Of a DNA stretch of 12,050 nt, positions 1 to 5,486 are shown piece after piece. This DNA is from Bacteroidota bacterium (GTDB lineage: Bacteria; Bacteroidota; Bacteroidia; UBA7662; CANHCV01): the NCBI GenBank assembly GCA_027488715.1, contig JAIYBD010000051.1, forward strand, positions 1 to 12,050. Reading direction: 5' to 3'. Both the position numbers and the translations under genes were made by a program. Each line of letters begins with the position of its first letter. Position 1 is the stretch's first letter. A model generated the notes under the pieces. That model was not told the DNA's origin. It did not search any database and was given only the letters and a program-made list of their open reading frames with translations.

Positions 1-840
1 CCAATCGGGATCGGCGAAAGCCCATTTTCCTGTAAGTGGATTTCTTTTCAACTCGTTATCGGGAAGGGTAAGTCCCAATTCCCAAATTTTAGGAACGTAC
101 ATACTGATGAATTGCTGACGCATATCGTCGTTAGAGGCCATTTTCACTTTCCAACGCATCAATTTTTCGGTATGAACGGACATGGTGTCGCTCGGGCCGA
201 AAAAGTGCATCAACGGTTGCCACCAACGGTTCAATGCTTCTTGAAGCATGGTTCGCTGCATTTCTGTACCGGTTGCCAAGAAAACCACATTATCGTGTCC
301 TTGCTTCAAGTGAAACGACTCTTCGTAGCAGATTCGCTCGAGGGCACGCACGTAAGGGCCGTAAGATCCTTTCGAATTGGCCACTTGGTTCACGATCGCA
401 GCTCCGTCGACCAACCAGCCAATCACAGCTACGTCGGCCCAAGTGAACGCGGGATAGTTGAACACATTGGAATATTTGGATTTTCCATTGATCAAGTCGT
501 TGATCATGTCTTCTCTGCTTTTACCGAGCGTTTCTGCCGCTGAATAAAGCAATTGAGCGTGACCTATTTCGTCTTGCACTTTGGCCATCAAGGCCAATTT
601 GCGACGAAAACCGGGAGCACGGGTAATCCAAGTTCCTTCAGGAAGGGCGCCAATCACTTCCGAGTGGGCATGTTGTTCGATCATGCGCACCAATTGCTTG
701 CGGTAATCGGCTGGCATCCAATCCTTGGGTTCAATTTTGTCGCCAGCTGCGATGCGAGCTTCGAATTCAGCCAAAGCGATCGGATCGTCTTGGTTGGCTT
801 GAAGGGTTTCTTCCCCTCCGATGTATCCACCTCCGTACAT
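1..840 (-). CDS. paaA: 1,2-phenylacetyl-CoA epoxidase, catalytic subunit PaaA (partial, C-terminus beyond window)
   Basis: Catalytic subunit of the diiron PaaABCDE monooxygenase, which converts phenylacetyl-CoA to its ring-1,2-epoxide, the committing step of aerobic phenylacetate degradation in the cytoplasm. I translated the 280 complete codons from the ATG at 840 to the window edge with no stop; the family is usually about 310-330 residues, so a few dozen residues are missing. Visible family features are a ferritin-like helical fold with two carboxylate/His iron-binding motifs, EIGH (residues 91-94) and CYEESFH (171-177), plus the stretch [13 protein letters not shown] (57-69). The start is 4 bp after the stop of the TetR-family regulator, so the two genes should be cotranscribed. 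The other paa subunits would be expected just beyond the left edge. Family identification is firm; the exact C-terminus cannot be seen. Confidence 0.95.
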   Translation of the reverse strand, partial: MYGGGYIGGEETLQANQDDPIALAEFEARIAAGDKIEPKDWMPADYRKQLVRMIEQHAHSEVIGALPEGTWITRAPGFRRKLALMAKVQDEIGHAQLLYSAAETLGKSREDMINDLINGKSKYSNVFNYPAFTWADVAVIGWLVDGAAIVNQVANSKGSYGPYVRALERICYEESFHLKQGHDNVVFLATGTEMQRTMLQEALNRWWQPLMHFFGPSDTMSVHTEKLMRWKVKMASNDDMRQQFISMYVPKIWELGLTLPDNELKRNPLTGKWAFADPDW

Positions 841-844
841 AGGT

Positions 845-1423
845 TTATTTTTTAGTTAATCCGTTTAACAATAAGTTAGACAGGTTTTGAGCCACCTGCT
901 CGGGCGATAATTTTCCTTCGGGTTTGTACCAGTCGTAAATCCAATTCAGACCGGAAAGCAAGGAAAGAACGGCAATTTTTTCATCTTCAAACTGAAATTT
1001 TCCTTCTTCTTTTCCTTGTTGAATGATGCGAATCAGGTAGTTTTCGTAGGCCTTTCGCAAAGCGATGAACTCGGCCAAAGGCTCGGGCGACAAATGACGC
1101 CATTCGTGCAAGAAAACGGCAGAGGCATCGAGGTTATTGGTGATGACCCGCACATGGGCTTCGATGGCTTTTTGCAGCAAGAGAGGTGCGGGCATCGTTT
1201 GGAGTTCCATTTCTTTCTTGGCATCCATAAAAGCATCAGCTAACCGGAAACAAATGGATGAAAGTAAGGCTTCCTTGTTTTTGATGTGCGAATAAATCGA
1301 TGCGGCTTCCATTCCAACGGCTTGAGCCAAATCGCGCATGGAAGTAGCGGCATAGCCCTTTTTTCGGAATAATTCCGTGGCGATGCCCTCAATTTGCACT
1401 TTTCTGGAAACGACTTCTGACAT
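845..1423 (-). CDS. paaR: TetR/AcrR-family repressor, probable PaaR of the phenylacetate operon
   Basis: A 192-residue one-component repressor. The N-terminal TetR helix-turn-helix covers about residues 8-55, with the [27 protein letters not shown] pattern split over residues 27-53 and the usual helix-3 Tyr at 44. The C-terminal ligand domain ends with [18 protein letters not shown], a pattern typical of acyl-CoA-responsive TetR proteins. It directly precedes paaA (4-bp gap), and a perfect palindrome 6 bp before its own start fits the recalled binding consensus of Thermus PaaR. From that family, phenylacetyl-CoA would be the inducer that releases it from DNA. The role therefore rests on context plus operator, not on residues that read the ligand. 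It could instead be a related fatty-acyl-CoA regulator. Confidence 0.85.
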   Translation of the reverse strand: MSEVVSRKVQIEGIATELFRKKGYAATSMRDLAQAVGMEAASIYSHIKNKEALLSSICFRLADAFMDAKKEMELQTMPAPLLLQKAIEAHVRVITNNLDASAVFLHEWRHLSPEPLAEFIALRKAYENYLIRIIQQGKEEGKFQFEDEKIAVLSLLSGLNWIYDWYKPEGKLSPEQVAQNLSNLLLNGLTKK

Positions 1424-1429
1424 GTACTA

Positions 1430-1445
1430 CCTAACGTTCGTTAGG
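1430..1445. promoter_or_regulatory. Probable PaaR operator (16-bp perfect inverted repeat)
   Basis: CCTAACG-TT-CGTTAGG is a 7-bp perfect inverted repeat around a 2-bp centre, ending 6 bp before the ATG of the TetR-family gene. The inner 14 bases fit CNAACGNNCGTTNG, the operator consensus I recall for the TetR-family PaaR of Thermus thermophilus. Its place over the leader of the regulator-paaA operon predicts autorepression by blocking transcription start or early elongation. I saw no clear TAnnTTTG promoter box between it and the upstream terminator. Confidence 0.8.
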
Positions 1446-1496
1446 CAAAGGAAAGAAGGAATTTTGAAACATCCAAGAGATGGGCAAATTTTCATC

Positions 1497-1533
1497 AAAA
1501 AAAAAGCAGAACAACATCTGTTCTGCTTTTTTT
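1497..1533 (-). terminator. Rho-independent terminator downstream of the rhodopsin gene
   Basis: An 8-bp perfect stem (GCAGAACA 1506-1513 with TGTTCTGC 1519-1526) and 5-base loop are flanked by an A-run (1497-1505) and a T-run (1527-1533) that can pair to lengthen the stem. Read on the minus strand, the hairpin is followed by a run of nine T residues, 17 bp after the rhodopsin stop codon. The structure is symmetrical and could also work on the plus strand. It should keep rhodopsin transcripts from entering the phenylacetate operon. Confidence 0.9.
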
Positions 1534-1549
1534 CGAGTAAAACGCTAAT

Positions 1550-2266
1550 TTAATCTTCTTTTCTGGAAAGACTGTAAATAACCAAACCAAATCCAATTTT
1601 GTTGATGGCATCAGCAATATTGTAAACGATGTCCATGGAATGCGATGCCGCAGCCGGATCATCCACCAAAGCAATACCAAACAAACCACCTGGAGTTCCT
1701 AACATATAACCCAAGGGATAAATGGCCCAACCTACCAAAACAAACCAGGCTAAAACGCGGGTTGCCTTTTGAACTTGAGGACCGGCAGATTTTGCCAATT
1801 GTGCTACTTCTCCGAACCAAATCAAGTAAACAATGTAGAAATAGGCGATACCCGATAAGGTTCCCCACATCACACTGCTTTCGCGATCGATGGTTTCACC
1901 GAAGTAACCGGTAACAAGCATCACTAGCGAAGCTGCGATAAGTTTCCATAGCAACGACATTTTCGCGCCTGCCTTTTTGGTAATCAAATAGAATTCAACG
2001 CACATCAAGGGCACGGTGAGAATCCAATCCACGTAACGGAAAAAGGTTGGTGACTCTCCTGTTTCAAGGTTGTAACCTCGCATGTAGTAGTAATGAACTG
2101 CTGCGATAAAGGTAATTAACCCCGAAACCAATACCGATGTTCTCCATTTTTGAGTGGTGTTGTTCAACTCAAAAAAGAAGAAAACCGAGGCGGCCATCAT
2201 GGCCATCGTTCCGATGAAGAACGTGAAAGCAACGTAATTGTCACTGGCAATTTTTAGGTGCTCCAT
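1550..2266 (-). CDS. Proteorhodopsin / xanthorhodopsin-type light-driven proton pump
   Basis: A 238-residue seven-helix microbial rhodopsin of the inner membrane that would use light to export protons. Helix C reads RYVDWILTVPLMCVE: Asp80 (counterion/acceptor), Thr84 and Glu91 (proton donor) form the D-T-E motif of outward H+ pumps, which excludes the Na+ (NDQ) and Cl- (NTQ) pump types. Met88 occupies the spectral tuning site (position 105 in green proteorhodopsin), predicting green absorption. His58 matches the conserved His75 that partners the counterion, and Lys223 in the helix-G stretch NIADAINKIGFG is the retinal Schiff-base lysine. In helix E, Gly135 aligns with Trp138 of bacteriorhodopsin, the position that is Gly156 in xanthorhodopsin and opens a window to a carotenoid antenna. 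The gene stands alone between a 167-bp leader region and its own terminator. No blh or crt gene lies next to it, so retinal must come from genes elsewhere. The length suits a protein without a cleaved signal peptide. Confidence 0.97.
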   Translation of the reverse strand: MEHLKIASDNYVAFTFFIGTMAMMAASVFFFFELNNTTQKWRTSVLVSGLITFIAAVHYYYMRGYNLETGESPTFFRYVDWILTVPLMCVEFYLITKKAGAKMSLLWKLIAASLVMLVTGYFGETIDRESSVMWGTLSGIAYFYIVYLIWFGEVAQLAKSAGPQVQKATRVLAWFVLVGWAIYPLGYMLGTPGGLFGIALVDDPAAASHSMDIVYNIADAINKIGFGLVIYSLSRKED

Positions 2267-2433
2267 AAAAAAAATTGTTTTGTTGTCTTACTCTTAGGAT
2301 TTTCAGTTTCTCCGCGTTTTTTTAGGTGTTCTCTGCCTACACCACAAAATGGTTTTAAAATATTTAACAAAAAAATCCCAGACTTGTTTTTGAAGCAAGC
2401 AATAAACTGATTAAAAATGAATGAATTACGCCC
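2267..2433 (-). promoter_or_regulatory. Intergenic leader/promoter region of the rhodopsin gene
   Basis: The largest gap in the window (167 bp, AT-rich) must hold the rhodopsin promoter. On the minus strand, a weak Bacteroidota-type pair is visible: TTG (2368-2370) and CCATTTTG (2345-2352, matching only the TTTG half of TAnnTTTG), spaced 15 bp, which is shorter than usual. Just downstream is a 5-bp inverted repeat, GGTGT (2325-2329) with ACACC (2339-2343), which could be an operator or a hairpin at the mRNA 5' end. This would leave an untranslated leader of about 70 nt. I see no ORF, riboswitch or RNA gene here, and the promoter assignment is weak. Confidence 0.4.
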
Positions 2434-3453
2434 TTACAGCCTTGAATCGGCTAAAATATTTTTTGCAACCTCAGAGTAACTTAATCCGTTTCCAAGAATT
2501 TTCCCAGCGCATTTTCCCAATCGTTTGTCAAATCCGCCCTCGTAAAATCGATCGTAATAGTCCAAGAAAAGATGAATGGCCGAAGGTAGATCTCCGGCAA
2601 CGATGAATTCCCCGGCTTTCTTCGCGTGTTGAGGCCCCATCTTTCGGCTAACTCGCTGAAGCGAGCCCAGAAGATCTTCGGTGGCACTCCCTCCATAATC
2701 GGTCATGATTTGCTGAACGCGTTCCTCACGGGAACGCTCCACCACCCAATAATCGCCCTCTACCATGAGATCCCAAAGCGGATTGGGAACCACGCATTTC
2801 CCGATGGTGATGGATTCTCCCTCAACCCAAATGGGCTGATCCAAATCCATCCGCCCAACAACATCGAACAACTCATTTTGAAATTGCTCCGTGGTGGGTT
2901 GCTCTCCCATACCCAAGTGCCCGAAAGCACTTCCTCGGTGATGGGCCAATCCCTCCAAATCGATGAATTGAGCACCCAGCTTCTCCATTTCCTGAAGAAT
3001 GAGGGTTTTGCCACTTCCCGTATTTCCTACCAACAACCGCAATTCACGAATTCGACCGAGCAAATCCATACCTGCTTGACGGAAGGCTTTGTAACCACCC
3101 TCCACCACCTGAACATCCAAACCGCCGGTTTGCAACAGCCACGCCATGGAGGCCGAACGTTTCCCGCCCCTCCAACACATCACGGTAAGCGGTTTTTCTT
3201 GGGCCCAATCGCGTGCACTTCGTAAAAAAGTCGACAATTTGGGGCCCACGAATTCCAAGCCCAACTCAATGGCCGCATGTTGACCTTCCTTTTTGTACAA
3301 GGTTCCCACTGCGGCCCTTTCTTCATCGGAAAACAGAGGAAGCGAAATGGAATGCGGAATGTGTCCGGCAGCGAATTCGCCTGGCGAACGCACATCGATG
3401 ATCCAACGATTGCGGCGACCTAATACCTCAGAAGCATTTATGCGTTTAACCAC
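2434..3453 (-). CDS. mnmH: tRNA 2-selenouridine synthase MnmH (SelU/YbbB)
   Basis: A 339-residue cytoplasmic tRNA-modifying enzyme acting on the wobble uridine (U34) of certain tRNAs. It replaces 2-thiouridine sulfur with selenium from selenophosphate, passing through an S-geranylated intermediate. The N-terminal rhodanese domain (about 1-130) begins with IDVRSPGEFAAGHIPHS and carries the catalytic-loop Cys93 in VMCWRGGKRS. The C-terminal P-loop domain has a Walker A motif GNTGSGKT (143-150) followed by LEGLAHHRGSAFG (167-179), characteristic of this family. Length is close to the E. coli protein. The start appears to be GTG at 3453, inside the last codons of plsC (16-bp overlap), suggesting translational coupling; there is no better in-frame ATG near the domain start. 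It is the last gene of the trmH-plsC-mnmH operon. Whether selenophosphate synthetase (SelD) is encoded elsewhere cannot be seen. Confidence 0.93.
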   Translation of the reverse strand: MVKRINASEVLGRRNRWIIDVRSPGEFAAGHIPHSISLPLFSDEERAAVGTLYKKEGQHAAIELGLEFVGPKLSTFLRSARDWAQEKPLTVMCWRGGKRSASMAWLLQTGGLDVQVVEGGYKAFRQAGMDLLGRIRELRLLVGNTGSGKTLILQEMEKLGAQFIDLEGLAHHRGSAFGHLGMGEQPTTEQFQNELFDVVGRMDLDQPIWVEGESITIGKCVVPNPLWDLMVEGDYWVVERSREERVQQIMTDYGGSATEDLLGSLQRVSRKMGPQHAKKAGEFIVAGDLPSAIHLFLDYYDRFYEGGFDKRLGKCAGKILGNGLSYSEVAKNILADSRL

Positions 3454-4184
3454 AACTTCCTCCCTTCTTCCCTCAGCTCCAAAATGGTGGTTCGCACCAA
3501 TTCCGACAATTCCTCTGGCGTAAGTCCTTGGTACGTTTCTTTGGTGATCGGATGTCCGAATACCAAGGCAACCCTTCCCGGCGTAATTTTTAATCCATCG
3601 GGTGGCAAAACTTGGTAGGCCCCAACGATCCCCATCGGAATAATATCCAAGTCGTTGTTGATGGCTAGGTGAAAGCTCCCCTTTTTGAAAGGAAGGACTT
3701 CTCCGTTTCGGGTTCGTGTTCCATCGGGGAAAAGGATGACCGCTTTTCCATTTTTAATTTTTTGTCCGGCTGCGTGGATGGACTCGAAGGCTTTTTCCTT
3801 GTTGCTGCGATCGATGAAAATCATATCGGTGGCCATCATGGCCCAACCGATGAAGGGAACTTTTCGCAACTCTTGTTTTCCAACGAAACTCAGCAAATGC
3901 GGAGCTCCGTAGGCAGCAATGGGAATATCGATCAGGGATTCGTGGTTACACAAATAAACTTGTCCGGTATTCATGGGAACCCGTTCCCGATAAAAAACTT
4001 TGAGTTTAGCGCCCAATACCCAAAGTACGGTCGGAGCCCACCAACGAGCACCGAAATAAATTCCCAAACGGTGATTGGGGTCGAGAATGCCACCAAGTAC
4101 ACCTAGCGAAGCGCCGATGATGGTGACCACCACGCCCAGGATCACCCGAACGGGAAGAAGAACGGTATTAAAAAAGGTGCGCAT
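3438..4184 (-). CDS. plsC: 1-acyl-sn-glycerol-3-phosphate acyltransferase (PlsC family)
   Basis: Makes phosphatidic acid by acylating the sn-2 position of lysophosphatidate at the inner membrane, a core step of phospholipid synthesis. The protein from the chosen start has 248 residues, normal for the family. A hydrophobic N-terminal helix (about 5-33) anchors it. The catalytic HX4D motif is NHESLID (His81, Asp86). FPDGTR (152-157) replaces the commoner FPEGTR, followed by KKGSFHLA (167-174) and IPMGIVG (182-188), the usual later blocks. The reading frame is open up to an ATG at 4280, but that would overlap trmH by over 100 bp and add residues without family character. The ATG at 4184 overlaps trmH by 17 bp and puts the membrane helix at the N-terminus. 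The 3' end overlaps mnmH by 16 bp. Confidence 0.92.
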   Translation of the reverse strand: MRTFFNTVLLPVRVILGVVVTIIGASLGVLGGILDPNHRLGIYFGARWWAPTVLWVLGAKLKVFYRERVPMNTGQVYLCNHESLIDIPIAAYGAPHLLSFVGKQELRKVPFIGWAMMATDMIFIDRSNKEKAFESIHAAGQKIKNGKAVILFPDGTRTRNGEVLPFKKGSFHLAINNDLDIIPMGIVGAYQVLPPDGLKITPGRVALVFGHPITKETYQGLTPEELSELVRTTILELREEGRKLWLNA

Positions 4185-4863
4185 ACCGTTCGGGATCTTT
4201 TTCAAAAATGGATAAAATGCGTTCGGCTCCTTGAACCGAGTAGTGTGCCCAACGGAAAAGCAAGTCGTACCGATCTTCATCGGACAACAAGAAAGGAATT
4301 TCGGAATCTTGCAATCGTTGGCGAAGGGTGTGGAGGGAGAGGGCTACGGAAACGGAAACGTTGAAACTTTCGGTAAATCCGTACATGGGAAGTTCGAGAA
4401 AATCATCGGCCAGGCGCACCACTTCGTTGGAAATCCCTTCGCGTTCGTTACCAAAAAACAGGGCAATGGGCTGTTCGAGTGGGAGGGTTTCTGGGGAATA
4501 TCCGCCTTGGTGCGGGGAGGTAGCTACGATGCGGTAACCTTTTGATTTCAGGTGAGAAACGGCGGAGAGAACATTGTTTTCGGTTCCGGTATGGTACGTT
4601 ACATCCACCCAATTTTCGGCACCTTTGGCAATGGCATGGGCCACTTTCGGTGTTTTTTGATAGTCCATTACGTGCAAATCCTGAATCCCATAACAATCGC
4701 AATTGCGAATGATCGCCGCCGAATTATGGTCATTTTGGATGTCTTCCAAAGCAATGGCCACATGGCGGGTTCGTGATCCTGCAACCCGTTCCAATTGAGC
4801 AATTCGGTGCTCGGTCATGCAGGATTTTAAAAATTTGTATCGTATTTCGTTATTAATTTCCAC
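4168..4863 (-). CDS. trmH: TrmH-family tRNA (guanosine-2'-O-)-methyltransferase
   Basis: A 231-residue SPOUT (trefoil-knot) enzyme that uses S-adenosylmethionine to methylate a ribose 2'-OH, by homology Gm18 in the tRNA D-loop. The three SpoU motifs are all present: motif 1 NDHNSAAIIRNCD (44-56) with the catalytic Arg53, motif 2 FGNEREGIS (137-145), and motif 3 MYGFTESFNVSVSVAL (160-175). Overall length and a short C-terminal extension fit TrmH better than RlmB, which has an extra N-terminal domain. The start is a GTG at 4863. The next ATG (4818) would cut off the RYKFLKS segment that matches the conserved RY start of other TrmH proteins, so GTG is preferred. It is the first gene of a minus-strand operon with plsC and mnmH. 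The exact tRNA target is inferred. Confidence 0.9.
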   Translation of the reverse strand: MEINNEIRYKFLKSCMTEHRIAQLERVAGSRTRHVAIALEDIQNDHNSAAIIRNCDCYGIQDLHVMDYQKTPKVAHAIAKGAENWVDVTYHTGTENNVLSAVSHLKSKGYRIVATSPHQGGYSPETLPLEQPIALFFGNEREGISNEVVRLADDFLELPMYGFTESFNVSVSVALSLHTLRQRLQDSEIPFLLSDEDRYDLLFRWAHYSVQGAERILSIFEKDPERYAHLF

Positions 4864-4887
4864 GTTGCAAAGAAAAGGAAGTAAAAG

Positions 4888-4911
4888 TTGGAAGTGTTCT
4901 CTTTATTTTTG
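4888..4911 (+). promoter_or_regulatory. Candidate Bacteroidota-type promoter for the DUF6580 operon
   Basis: TATTTTTG (4904-4911) is a full match to the Bacteroidota -7 consensus TAnnTTTG, 17 bp before the ATG at 4929. A TTG at 4888-4890 is the only nearby -33 candidate, with a 13-bp spacer that is shorter than usual. Transcription would start about 4917, giving a very short leader. Confidence 0.5.
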
Positions 4912-4914
4912 TAG

Positions 4915-4922
4915 CAAAATTA
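4915..4922 (-). promoter_or_regulatory. Candidate minus-strand promoter box for the trmH operon
   Basis: Read on the minus strand this is TAATTTTG, again a full match to TAnnTTTG, about 50 bp before the trmH GTG. No TTG was found at the expected upstream distance, which would fall inside the DUF6580 coding start. It lies 3 bp from the opposing plus-strand box, forming the near-palindrome TATTTTTG-TAG-CAAAATTA. Confidence 0.4.
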
Positions 4923-4928
4923 AGTGGC

Positions 4929-5480
4929 ATGAATCATAAGCGTACGAAGATTTCTTTAATTGTTGCCTTAGTTATGGGTGCTGGGTTAATGCGTCTCATT
5001 CCCAATACCAATGGATTTGTTCCTGTAACAGCAGCAACGCTATTTGCAGCGGCCTTCATTGGGCGAAAAGGTTGGGCAGTATTGCTTCCGATTTTTTCGG
5101 TTTGGTTCACTGATTTGGTATTGAATAATACCATTTATTCCTCTTTTTATGAAGGATTTACCTGGTTTACACCCGGCTTTGCCTTTCAATTTTCGGCCTA
5201 TGCTCTGATTTCTTTGATCGGATTTCAGGTGGGTCAACAAGCTTCCACCGCTCGAATTGGATTATTTTCCATCATTTCCTCCCTCGTTTTCTTCTTCATC
5301 TCCAACTTTGGTGTTTGGATTGCTGGCGGGTTCTATTCTCCCGATTTTGCGGGATTGATGGAGTGTTATGCCATGGGCATCCCCTTCTTGGAGCGCAGCT
5401 TGGTGGCCGATGTGCTGTTTGCACAGGTAATATTTCATGGTTTCTCCATGGTTCAAAAGAAGTTCCCAGCTTTGGGATAA
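4929..5480 (+). CDS. DUF6580 family integral membrane protein
   Basis: A 183-residue membrane protein with about five hydrophobic segments (roughly 8-25, 31-65, 85-101, 109-134, 157-175). The pattern MRLIPNTNGFVPVTAATLFAAAF near the N-terminus (residues 21-43), the SVWFTDLVLNN stretch (57-67), and SNFGVW...GLMECYAMGIPFLERSLVADVLF (125-164, interrupted) match what I recall of DUF6580, a Bacteroidota-rich family of unknown function. Its overall form resembles substrate-binding (S) components of ECF vitamin transporters, but I see no substrate-defining residues, so transport is only a possibility. It is first in an operon with the asparagine-synthetase-like gene 6 bp downstream. Confidence 0.8.
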   Translation: MNHKRTKISLIVALVMGAGLMRLIPNTNGFVPVTAATLFAAAFIGRKGWAVLLPIFSVWFTDLVLNNTIYSSFYEGFTWFTPGFAFQFSAYALISLIGFQVGQQASTARIGLFSIISSLVFFFISNFGVWIAGGFYSPDFAGLMECYAMGIPFLERSLVADVLFAQVIFHGFSMVQKKFPALG

Positions 5481-5486
5481 ACCATC

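Noticed and set aside
112..543. 143-codon plus-strand open frame over paaA
   Set aside because: It lies opposite a clearly conserved PaaA reading frame and its translation shows no family features; it is a shadow of codon bias on the other strand.
2369..2399. Possible terminator after mnmH (CTTG/CAAG with a nearby T-run on the minus strand)
   Set aside because: The stem is only 4 bp with a 9-base loop, and the T-run is separated from it by 7 bases, so it is too weak to call.
2626..3225. 199-codon plus-strand open frame over mnmH
   Set aside because: Fully antisense to the rhodanese and P-loop domains of MnmH, and the translation has no recognisable motifs.
4185..4280. 32-codon N-terminal extension of plsC
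   Set aside because: It would overlap trmH by 113 bp and places non-hydrophobic residues before the normal N-terminal membrane helix.
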